A stretch of DNA of 64,000 nt from Sinisalibacter lacisalsi. GTDB lineage: Bacteria > Pseudomonadota > Alphaproteobacteria > Rhodobacterales > Rhodobacteraceae. Location: assembly GCF_014640115.1 (NCBI RefSeq), contig NZ_BMGI01000003.1:124001-188000 (forward strand), in the 5' to 3' direction. A program made the position numbers and the translations under genes. Every line of letters begins with the position of its first letter. The first letter of the stretch is position 1. This document shows, piece after piece, positions 12,001-17,303 of this stretch. Below the pieces are notes generated by a model that saw nothing but the letters and a program-made list of their open reading frames with translations, did not search any database and was not told where the DNA came from.

Positions 12001-13024
12001 GCGCGGCCTTCGCACGGCGGTTGGCTCGGTTGAGGCCCGTGTCGAGAGGGGCGCGTTCGCGCTGGTCAACGAAGGCGCCCTCAGCCTTGGGGCGCTGGTT
12101 CTGAACGAGGGCCGGAGCGCGCAGGTGATCAGCACCGGCGCCATGACGCTTGACGGGTCGGTCACCCTCGATCACCCGGAAACAACGCTGCTCGTGCTCG
12201 CGAGCGGTGGAACCATCGCCGGGCGGGCGTTGCTGCGCGCCGACCGGGCGGTGCTCTACGCCGAGGGCGCAATCGGGGCCGACGGCGCCCCGCTCGAGCT
12301 TGACCTTTCCGAGGTGCAGGCAATGGACATCGCGGCGCGCGATGGCGCCCTGGTGATCGACGTGCTGCGCGGCGAGCCGGCGTTTGGCCTTGTCACCGCC
12401 GCGGCGGGCTCGGTGGGCATGACCGCGCCCGGCGAGATCGTCATGGATACGGTCGGCAGCATCGAGGAGCCGCTTCTGGATGCGGTCGGCGGGGCGACCC
12501 TTGGCCAATGGGGCGATGAACCCGCCGATATCGCCGGGGTGATCGGCTTCGCCGGGCTGGTCGAGGCCGGGTTCTTCCAGGAAACCGATGTGCCCGGCCC
12601 ATCCGACGACAAGGGTCCGGGCGACGGTGACACGGGAGATGACGGTGGTGATGCCGGCGGCGGCTCGGACGGCGGCGATGACGGCAGCGGCGGCGATGAC
12701 GGTGGAACCGGCGGTGACGATGGCGGCGGCGGCAATACCGGTGATGGTGACGACGGCGGCTCGGATGATGCGGATGACGGTGAAACCGGTGACGGCGGCA
12801 CGCGGCCCGACGAGTCCGGGCCGGGCAGGGGCGGGCCGGACAACGCGTGGAACTCGCGCGATCAGAAAGGGCCGCCGACCGACCTGCGCGGCAGTCTCGG
12901 CACCTTGTTTGACCGGATCTTCGGCGGCAGGTTCGACGAGTTCCGGCGCGGCATCGGCCTTGGATCGGGGCGCGACGGGGCGCGGGAGCGCGAAGATGAG
13001 CGTGAACGCCAAGAGCGGGGGTAA
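2..13024 (+). CDS. Giant leukotoxin/filamentous adhesin-like surface protein, 5' end outside window
   Basis: The frame is open from base 2 to the stop at 13024 (about 4,340 codons) with no stop upstream, so the N-terminus and secretion signal lie outside the window; the GTG at 113 is only an internal codon. The protein is built of repeated Gly/Ala/Val-rich stretches followed by T-A-x-I-x-x-S-x-V-x-A-G type segments, typical of the beta-helical leukotoxin LktA/filamentous haemagglutinin-like adhesins. Acidic linkers interrupt the repeats near 800-840 and 2725-2870. Two DxDxDG loops lie at 5195-5305, a predicted coiled coil at about 7840-8000, and an Asp/Gly-rich tail at 12600-12830. The last about 60 residues are basic/acidic, and no autotransporter barrel, RTX nonapeptide array or sorting signal is visible. 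The role is inferred as cell-surface adhesion. The gene overlaps the next gene by 29 bases. The family assignment rests on repeat character, not on a domain search. Confidence 0.8.
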   Translation, partial: EGASIATSQAGAGKDDAEDAETEDDTTPPDGDTPGDGVASENEPETRERTEVPTKLLGMRAETNADDLADKEVDTQDDKTEGQGGKSEADGAKFGFALAGDFSGLFGRSDAVARIEHAGGMNIVQDANGLVPVQVTSRNDLALFGGAGATVSGAGSFGLAASVALNGTRRSTTSELTLRALDIDEGIVLVNALDRSEVRLLAAGRAGAGVDFSVAGSAALDYARTDVAATVDVGALTWDDEAERGLEVFAGNRSTSVTLAGAVRPASETDEDEESEDESGGIGIGVAFAGQFAPETVTATLSGSVSTPGAVSVRAERTGRVDALASSSGVAGSFSLAAAAAVAAVDREVSARVDNASVFAGASVTLEAIDETPTRLRVGSESESDGISAGAAGVIAVEDRRTRAVIDGSSVYGHGASAPDVIVRARQASDVDAVQTGAGESEDGFSATIGLGVLFSDRTTRAEIIESHVADGDVSIEAAQAGNLHNRQGVVNAPNIGGSLGVIVTRLTSDVAARSENSVLAANVGAVSISATEQSSLLSRAAKTGKGGSSIDVMVATATLRGTLAAEAVGGTIASGNLAIRAEENSRLAAAAIARASTDGVGGTGGVGYAANRLDVTARLAAGADALAGGATVQALATSAMSGTVVGVNMGGGTFAGSIQVAWLTANRYVRALAELEDVQLVGDLTVEARREDKQVGIGATAQEAGASVGIAGNILQTGGRTLAEARIAGDVDIAGDLEVAAHDASKAVNVAVGTASGSGGFSAVGSLAYVQMGRLPAGAQPAAVNARSADHETAIEGVRDDLGDEMAGVAGLEASELRRRFDLAIEARVAIEDASALTVGGATGILATDARRVAAIAGQLQVNFSTGGVVEKALDVVSIDENGVSVSIRDVASAAMTELVSIYLGSGGGGDDENDAGISEAGAEAAAREGEAPAPDGGPDIGDDNGGDGDGGSGGVSVGASMGWARLGGLVAADLVLGAGAGAALGDLTIDASSEARAAGVSVGAMAGGTNLGAGAGISRHDQLVRAGMTGVGNSIAAGRVAMDAASDGRSWAIAGQLAVGDSGAQVGGTLAVSDIDAQTLTRISGVTLDTSAAAANHIELHSSDTSSSLAMALTGGVSAGGSAVSLSVGVNTANSLTRAIVENATLRAGGNVIIAADRAQSLNSFVLQVAVGGSGAGVGASLSVAQQKGRSDALVLDSEIETGRNLVVAGTGASSMGSAAVGVAAGGSAGVSGSVAISLKEDAVNARIEGSDVSAGDTVLVRALNGGEMGSAGGGDDSVLGQLGAGNFNIAVGGSAGIGVSVAVVKSAATIRSEIVGSTLRARLSAPSGIGAGVDTIRRSASSDDWFTRGSANRQGVIVEADNETRLRAANVTLSAAGTVAVSALVPVILQRDDVAARIEDSNVEAGDADATVQAFNASGIRTVSVVGAFSGGAGVGALVEVASLKKKTRAEIVDSDVKAGGDVDVVAASPERLNKYSLAAGGGGFAGVAGLVETLVTENETLALVDRSRIIAGRDIGVETAAPRQINHTGATVAVGGVAGIAGTVMVINARDTGFAGTTDDFSAGGASTLLAGRDLTVRASSTLSVGTTLASGSGAGAVAIGGQVLVTSFSQSVIAQIGDGTVLNEDGAGLPRDVTIEALQAFDQTITLGSVVAGGAAAIGGSVGVTNMRNTVSARLGRGIDLSLTRDFTILAEGVRDLDATAVAGAAAGAFAMQGSVLVATFAGSTADPDSDGYMDRVGDDMRGDPFTARVDDDTDYDGSGRMDLGDSQLGGIFAEARGDRQSVDFEALRRTAQSDVIETRIGVGTRIAAGGMVDIGAREGGDVRMLTGAVAVAAVGVSAGVSVLRRYSNVQVNIDGNVAINGQTVFIGARAETDDGNVNAVAGGAALLGSGSAAVARTQVERRVQTRLFDGVAISSGLGLTSITASEVGASTARTITANVGAVAIGLATANSSRSSTVTLDLGNVSVSGGSLNLRAFRSGDTSTSAIAASGGIASGSGSLSLARDLSEVTVTMDGADLTGLDEINIGAMNTGTTEAGAFGVNVGAATAGLSSATAEREAVSRIAGRAELRGGSASVISSDAGGLIPGNAALVKATGEGSNGGALFGAGAVFTKVKNTATSEVDLRLGAVNLDGDLLADARSNTRLEAFGNGNTASLGLALGYVKTQADNRLTNHTHLRLDTGMTVGGRADILATSRGDTKSAAISGIGGGVTVQASESTLHLRPDSEVSVQGGAISALGGVRIATDRALGYQNLGDARAASLANYSGVRLDTEIDARLHTALNADITAPSIEVLGLQSIVPVSGDFNARAKVGSVVSGSSIETDFFMRLDARVEVAPNVALRQLTGRYLGGSGVRVGLLQNLVLQDRATQLNRGVYNRPGADLGGTLELAQSAVRLDSVLVEAEDDIVVFNRADMTATTEAVVSNTSTAGNVNALTYTRLTGEQATSILGNTRLTSTRGNVRLWTGRDETRRQIVQLNAESRLIRKSGLVAFRDTQALVRSEFDASMTVDSGVRAIAGRDVSLSGDRGLTNFNGFWQQLKAKGSPDGDALFEDVTIVESGGGALDLGRGRMHMDGRATAGAFGSVVVTVAGDGSVQAEGDVEEPSVRIVENQLRNAALVSFIAQQKAALAQLKKFGDWQDQAQITRLEAEVASLEARLERLGGADARGDVVVVDPLFAQGGNIDMRTDTITGNGVIRAKGDAEIRVTNESAMTMEVRGGQIPFRDVGRISMNGIDVADTQALRAATKDSTATILLESTLAAGTEPMIRLRGTHVALDGPPADLVVSGDIENLAGTIEVTSLDGSVLVLGAEIAGKSVLVNSGGDFFLSGAAEVTSPARNPEGVYRSFFETYENMGPIQYQNYRAGLLPAGLEPFSVDRSAQGRIRALGGVHIFADVLNIDGTIQSGETDWRLDVAASFADRLRLLTEAEIGGRDRILVYDAFNTGDQLGKELSPELVVLPGLGSAYRPYVTGNASVWFNVEDGTLEVEPMLTKGGYIELVGRMASTGGHAGPEGRAQLIAANGYGHITVDNHSDMPIVFNGLSTSAEPITGEIRITDLNDVSLQTALVNGFILEALGDRYPTTVYRKSGNFVEVTREVLDYELNLQPQGTVVPSASFFVEEEVSLVAPDAARFDPASQMAFEILRAKIGSSDEAQFDLITPLSFSQAGLDADTPYLYRREFVTDDDTGVTWRVHSHRLAANRPIDIRFAGQNNGAIEITSVGDVRLAAGVYNRSGATSITSLGALGGGTAGNAPLGGNLVTLGDGVQIVAADLTLRAEAGDILGASYNSFSRTVGATNWGQLIRTGDTTRETTGVALIDLADGAILSAEATGDIFLREVTGDMVLGSVAGARVSLEAPGAILSGGAGVNLAGDRVELTAQHGGIGTSVRPLAVSSAWLDARAGQDIHLTVPTGNLGIGQIAAPGRDVHISVAQGSIFDANPDDGLDLRAEAGLVDVLWNELGLFDNGSDGAEARIAGLAQSEAAADRTDYFFYWGLRAIDKGRDETGAWIYDDLGYDPGFAFSYQPELRAALLGEGFSEAEIADRETERTEAYHRIHALYGDEPYDPDRDLAPEGDRLAALTEDLFLLETQLQRLVRRNLVEPLTDGEIRPEAANIVARDLYLDAAFDIGRAFEPVNLAPGDETPDGALAALWQAERTHITEEADGSITLRGFDDLDVDLSGDLVAGAAQRVIVGTDGDLRVALVEGGAEVRLSAGASIIDAAPGREIARISGNEILLEARAGGIGGASAPLSVATTGAGAALGGSAPEGIWLTGPGDLTLGALQTPGPLLITLPKGALRARAGLDRPHLTGGEVTLSALTGIGLGGTGLVAPMIAPDSGANLTVSLDTEGDIAFDIADGASIVATGLAAPMGNVTVGGPGTFTFIEDMLARGNIILRPGALNLGEYVLETVSGELELDLPGAFVLGERARLATNGGDLSLSLGGDFTLLGQIDAGTGVIEFEIGGAVTGAGVLPQITAEKLVLNAGGEVSGSVGRGLRTAVGSVEARVERGAFALVNEGALSLGALVLNEGRSAQVISTGAMTLDGSVTLDHPETTLLVLASGGTIAGRALLRADRAVLYAEGAIGADGAPLELDLSEVQAMDIAARDGALVIDVLRGEPAFGLVTAAAGSVGMTAPGEIVMDTVGSIEEPLLDAVGGATLGQWGDEPADIAGVIGFAGLVEAGFFQETDVPGPSDDKGPGDGDTGDDGGDAGGGSDGGDDGSGGDDGGTGGDDGGGGNTGDGDDGGSDDADDGETGDGGTRPDESGPGRGGPDNAWNSRDQKGPPTDLRGSLGTLFDRIFGGRFDEFRRGIGLGSGRDGAREREDERERQERG
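12602..12830 (+). repeat. Asp/Gly-coding low-complexity tract in adhesin 3' end
   Basis: About 75 codons are almost entirely Asp and Gly with some Ser, Thr and Asn, encoded by degenerate GAT/GAC-GGC/GGT runs. It separates the beta-helical body from a short charged C-terminus. It probably acts as a flexible, possibly calcium-binding linker. Such tracts are prone to slippage and length variation. Confidence 0.7.
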
Positions 13025-13535
13025 TCGCGTGACACCCCGGCTCGCGTATGCCCTCGCCCTCACGGCTCTCCTGCCTTGGGCCGCACCTGCCTTGGCCACG
13101 CAAGACGTCCTGCGCCAGTTCCAGGATTGGAGCCTGCACGCCACCGGCGGCGGATGCCGGATGGTCTCGACGGTGGTCAGCCGCACCTCGGGGGCGGTCC
13201 TGCTGGAAGCGTCGTTCCAGCGGGATACGCCCGTCCGCGACGCTGGTGCGCTGCTGGTCGCACTTCAGGTGCCGCTCGGCGTGCACCTGCCCGCTGGTAT
13301 CGCCTTGCGCCATCCCGACGATGGCAAGACCGCGATCGGGCTCGAATGGATCAGCTGTGGCGCGAAGATGTGCACCGCCGTCGGGCGGCTGAGCGGGGAA
13401 GCCGTGGCGCGGCTGCGCCGGGCGCGCTCGGTTTTCGTCGGATTCCAGCCGATGGCCGGCGCGCGCCCGGTGAATATCGAGCTTTCGTTGATGGGTTTCA
13501 CCGCCGCGTCGCGGGCCATGGCCGATTGTTCCTGA
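12996..13535 (+). CDS. Invasion-associated locus B (IalB) family periplasmic protein
   Basis: The start chosen is the ATG at 12996, which has GGAG eight bases upstream and lies inside the adhesin gene's 3' end; a GTG at 13029 is an alternative. The product (179 aa) has a signal peptide (hydrophobic LAYALALTALLPWAAPALA, cleavage near APALA/TQD). The mature part carries the IalB pattern: an early Gly-Gly-Cys, a W-I-S-C-G-x-x-M-C pair and a terminal Cys. IalB proteins are small periplasmic or envelope proteins, named for a Bartonella invasion locus and common in free-living alphaproteobacteria; their biochemical role is poorly known. The 29-base overlap suggests translational coupling with the giant adhesin, and so possibly a role in its secretion or folding. 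That link is inference. Confidence 0.8.
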   Translation: MSVNAKSGGNRVTPRLAYALALTALLPWAAPALATQDVLRQFQDWSLHATGGGCRMVSTVVSRTSGAVLLEASFQRDTPVRDAGALLVALQVPLGVHLPAGIALRHPDDGKTAIGLEWISCGAKMCTAVGRLSGEAVARLRRARSVFVGFQPMAGARPVNIELSLMGFTAASRAMADCS

Positions 13536-13556
13536 GCGCCCGGCGCCGCCGCGCGT

Positions 13557-16500
13557 TCAGTAGTCCTTCTCGAAGAACACCCCGAGCGCCGATCCGCCGC
13601 TGCCCGAAACCCGCCCTCGCGCGGTGATGTTGGGGGTGATCGTGAGGTTCAGGTTGATCTCGGCGTTGCCGTCCTGGCCCACCGTCACGTCGGTGTAGAT
13701 GTTCTCGGTGATGTAGGTGCCCGCCCGCACCGCGGTGTTGCCCTCGGCGTCGGTGGTCACGTCGAGGTCATCGAGGCCGAAGCCCTGCCGCAGCCGGTCG
13801 ACGGTGCCCGCGCCGCCCTGCCCGGCGAGCCTTGCCACGGCGCTGGCGAGCTTGAGCGCCTGGAACGGCGAAATCTGCTCGATCCCGCGCCCGAAAACGA
13901 GGCGGGCGAGGATCTCGTCTTCCGGCAGGTCGGGCGAGGAGGTGAAGCGCACATCCGGGTTCGAGGCCGGGCCTTCGAGCACGATCCGCACCAGCGCGCC
14001 GCTGGCCTCGGTTTCGGCAACGATCCGCAGGTAGGGGTCGAGGCTGCCCGCCAGCGTCACGGTGCCCTCGGTGAGCGCCAGCCGGTTTCCGAGAAGGTCG
14101 AGGCGTCCGCGGATGAGTTGAAAGCCGCCCTGGGCGATGACGTTGGCCGTGGTGCCGCCGATCCGCACCGAGCCGCCGAACTCGGCATCGAGGCCGCGGC
14201 CGCGCAGGAAGATCTGCGCCGGGGCGTCGATGGTCAAATCGAGGCCGAATGGCGCGGCCGTGCCCCCGCTGCCCTCGGCCAGAACACCGGCGCGGCGGCG
14301 GGTCGCGCGCACCGCCGCGGGTTCGCCGACGTGCTGAAGATCGGGCAGCGCGCCGTTCACGCCGAAGCCGCTTTCCGGCACGCGCAATTCGACCGCGCCG
14401 AAGGCAAGCCGCCCGGCGATCTGGCCGCCCCCGGTCAACGGCCCGGTCACCGCCACATCGCCGCTCACGTTGGTGTCGAACAGCGTCGGATCGGTCAGCC
14501 CCAGCCCGGCGAGCCGCAGCGTGAGATCGGCCGGGAAAGGGGCCGTGAGCGTGACAGGGCCGGAGACGGTGATCCGCCCGCCGGAGGAAGACGCCGCGTC
14601 GAGATCGAGCGTGGCGCGGCCGTTCGCGAGCCGGGCGGTGCCGTTGATCGGATCGAGCGACATGCGCAGGGTCGGGAGCGAAAGCCGGGCCTCCGCAGTC
14701 GAAACCTGCCCGGAGAGCGCGGCGAGGCTGTAGCCACCGTTGAGCCCGAGGTCGAAGCTGGCCATGCCGTTGATCTGTCGCGGTGCGATCATCGCGTTGG
14801 CGAGAGCGAGCGGCGCGCGCCCGGTCAAACCGAGCGCCGGATCGGTCCCGTCGGCCCCGAGGCTGCCGCGAACGGCAAGCACGGTGCCGCCCGGCCCGGA
14901 GCCGTCGCCGGTCACCTGCCAACGCCCGTCGGTCAGCACCGCTTCGCCCCTGGCATCGGCCGGGCCGGAAAGCCCGCCCACCAGCCGCCCGAGATCGCGC
15001 AGCCGGGCGGTGAGGGTGACCTGCGGCGCGCCGCCCTCGTCGCGCCCCGTTGCCGCGATGGTCAGCTCGCTGGTGGCAAGGTCCAGCTTTTCGAGCACGG
15101 CGATCCCTTCTTCCCGCCGGATCGAAAAAGCGAGATCGCTGCTTCCGGCGATCAGGTCGTCGAGCGTGGCGATCCCGAGCGCGAGGTCGCGCCCCACCGC
15201 CGTGCCGGACAGGTCGAAATCCCCGCTTTGCGGCGCAAATCCGCCCTCGGTCTCGAGCGTCAGGCCGCCGCTCAGGCTCTGACCGGCAAGCCCGGAATAG
15301 GGCCGGAGGTTCCCGATTTCCGCGCTCAAGCTTGCGTTCACGGTCTCGAGCCCGGCGCGGGCGTTGCGCAGAATGCCCGAGGCGCTGGCGCGCGCGTCGC
15401 CCGGCGCGGTGGCGTCGAGTTCAAAGGCCCAGCTCGGCCCGGATTGCTGCGCCGTGGCGTTGAGCACCACGCGGCCGTCGAGCCCTTCGGCAAGCCGGGT
15501 CGCGTCGGCGATCTCCAACCGGGCCGCCACGCGGCTCGCCTCGGTCTTGAGCGTTGCGTCGCCTTCGGCGCGGGCATGGTCGGAGACGATGGTGAACCGT
15601 TCGATCCGGGTGCCATCGGCATCGCGCACGGTGTCAATCTCCAGCCTGCTCGGCCCGGCAAACACCCGATCGAGACGGGGCTCGCCGACCCCGATATCCC
15701 GGGCGGTGCCGCGAATGGCCAGATCGAACGGACCGCCGGGCAGGGCCGCGTTGCCGCTGATGTCGAGCCGGGCCTGACCGCTGAGCGCCTGCCCGGTGAG
15801 GGCTGCGAAACGAGCGATATCGTTGGCGCGCAGGGTGAGATCACCTTGGGCGAGCAGGTCAAGCCGGGTCGTGTCGATGTCGAGCGAGAGCGCGCCGCTC
15901 AGTCCGTAATCCTCGCCTTCGAGCCGGAGCGCGCTGAGCCTCAGGGGCGCACTGCCGCTCTTGAGGAAGCGCGTTTCCCCGATGATCTCTTCCCCGAGCG
16001 CCTGAGACACGCCCGCATCGGCCGCATCCAGACCACGGGCGGAGAAATCGACCCTGCCCGAGACGCGTGGCGCGCGATCCGCGCCGCCGGCGAACAGGCT
16101 GCCTGTCCCGCGCAACTCGATGGCGGTGGCGGAGATTTCGGGGCGGTCAAGCCCGGTCAGGGTGAGCGCGCCGCGCCAATCATCGCTCTTGCGCGCGTCG
16201 AAACTGAAGGCGAGATCCACCTCGGTTGCGCGCGTCGTGGTGTCGAGCGGCAGGCGCACGGGGGTGCCATCCTCGTTTTCGATCCGTCCCTCGAGGTTCA
16301 GCTTCAGCGGCCAGCCGCCGGGGCGCAGCACCGCGTCGCCCGAGAGCGACATCGCCCCGGTATCGAGCGCGAAGGCGGCGATCTCGGTCAGGCCGTTGCC
16401 CCGCCGCAGCCCGTCGAGCGCGAGGCGCACGTCGGTGCCGAAGAAAGCGCGCGCGTCGGGCTTGAGAAGCACCGAGGGGTCGCCGGAAAGCGCTGCCCGG

Positions 16501-17303
16501 AAGGCGATGTCGTCGGGCATGGGGCCGGGGCGCAGCGCCACCTCGCCGCCGAGGCGCTCGGAGCCGTCGGTGGCGAGCGCGATGGTGGCGTTGAAGTCGT
16601 CGATCGGCCCGGTGCCGCCGATCTCGAGGTCAAGCGGGATGCCGCCCTCCAGCCCGATCAGCCCGGCGGCGATCCCGCCCGGCCCCTCGTTCAGCGACAG
16701 GTCGAGCGTGAGGTTGCGGGTTTCGTTGGCATAGGCCCCTTCGAGCCGCAACAGGCCCGATGTCCCGTCGATCCGCTCGATGGTGAACAGCGCCTCGCCG
16801 GCGCCGCCTTGGAGCTGCCCGCTGCCTTCGAGCTGCACCACGGCCGGGGTGCCGAGCAGGTCTTCGCCCAGCACCACCCGCGTTGCGGTGACCCGCCCGA
16901 TCTGGATGCTCACCGGCAGTTCCGGCAGGGCGAAGTCCGAGGCTTCGGCCTGCGGTCCGTCCGATATCGCGGAAGGCTGGCGCAGGATCTCGATCTCGCG
17001 CGCGGAGAGCGTTTCGATCTCCAGCCGCCCGGTGAGCAGGGCGGAGCGGGTCCAGTCAAGCACCGCGCCGCGCAGGATGAACCAGACGCCGTCGTCATCG
17101 GCGATGGTGATCTCGTCGATCGTCGCCTGCGCGCTCAGTGCCCCGGCAAAGCCGCGCACCTGAACCTCCCGGCCTGCCGCCGACAGGTTGTCTTCGAGCC
17201 AGCCTTCGAGAAAGCCCGGCCCGTCGGACACCGTCTCCTGCGCCCGGAGCGGCAGGGCGGTGACGGTCAGGACAACGGCGAGGAGGGCGATGAGGCGTGT
17301 CAA
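13557..17303 (-). CDS. tamB: Translocation and assembly module inner-membrane component TamB
   Basis: This is a 1,248 aa protein with an N-terminal hydrophobic signal/anchor (about residues 1-21). A very long repetitive beta-rich body follows, and the C-terminal part matches the TamB (DUF490) domain, ending in ...GVFFEKDY. The ending with a terminal aromatic residue and the segment with LARLVFGRGIEQISPFQALKLASAVARLAGQ are typical of the family. TamB spans the periplasm as a hydrophobic groove and works with TamA in outer-membrane protein or lipid delivery. The start is a TTG whose bases overlap the TGA stop of tamA, so the two are translationally coupled. A small number of alphaproteobacterial genes use TTG; no better in-frame start precedes the signal sequence. 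Confidence 0.9.
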   Translation of the reverse strand: MTRLIALLAVVLTVTALPLRAQETVSDGPGFLEGWLEDNLSAAGREVQVRGFAGALSAQATIDEITIADDDGVWFILRGAVLDWTRSALLTGRLEIETLSAREIEILRQPSAISDGPQAEASDFALPELPVSIQIGRVTATRVVLGEDLLGTPAVVQLEGSGQLQGGAGEALFTIERIDGTSGLLRLEGAYANETRNLTLDLSLNEGPGGIAAGLIGLEGGIPLDLEIGGTGPIDDFNATIALATDGSERLGGEVALRPGPMPDDIAFRAALSGDPSVLLKPDARAFFGTDVRLALDGLRRGNGLTEIAAFALDTGAMSLSGDAVLRPGGWPLKLNLEGRIENEDGTPVRLPLDTTTRATEVDLAFSFDARKSDDWRGALTLTGLDRPEISATAIELRGTGSLFAGGADRAPRVSGRVDFSARGLDAADAGVSQALGEEIIGETRFLKSGSAPLRLSALRLEGEDYGLSGALSLDIDTTRLDLLAQGDLTLRANDIARFAALTGQALSGQARLDISGNAALPGGPFDLAIRGTARDIGVGEPRLDRVFAGPSRLEIDTVRDADGTRIERFTIVSDHARAEGDATLKTEASRVAARLEIADATRLAEGLDGRVVLNATAQQSGPSWAFELDATAPGDARASASGILRNARAGLETVNASLSAEIGNLRPYSGLAGQSLSGGLTLETEGGFAPQSGDFDLSGTAVGRDLALGIATLDDLIAGSSDLAFSIRREEGIAVLEKLDLATSELTIAATGRDEGGAPQVTLTARLRDLGRLVGGLSGPADARGEAVLTDGRWQVTGDGSGPGGTVLAVRGSLGADGTDPALGLTGRAPLALANAMIAPRQINGMASFDLGLNGGYSLAALSGQVSTAEARLSLPTLRMSLDPINGTARLANGRATLDLDAASSSGGRITVSGPVTLTAPFPADLTLRLAGLGLTDPTLFDTNVSGDVAVTGPLTGGGQIAGRLAFGAVELRVPESGFGVNGALPDLQHVGEPAAVRATRRRAGVLAEGSGGTAAPFGLDLTIDAPAQIFLRGRGLDAEFGGSVRIGGTTANVIAQGGFQLIRGRLDLLGNRLALTEGTVTLAGSLDPYLRIVAETEASGALVRIVLEGPASNPDVRFTSSPDLPEDEILARLVFGRGIEQISPFQALKLASAVARLAGQGGAGTVDRLRQGFGLDDLDVTTDAEGNTAVRAGTYITENIYTDVTVGQDGNAEINLNLTITPNITARGRVSGSGGSALGVFFEKDY

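Noticed and set aside
7712-13186. Antisense open frame of 1,824 codons over the adhesin gene
   Set aside because: It is Arg/Ala/Asp/His-rich nonsense typical of the shadow of a GC-rich gene; the sense frame has recognisable repeats and ribosome-coupled context.
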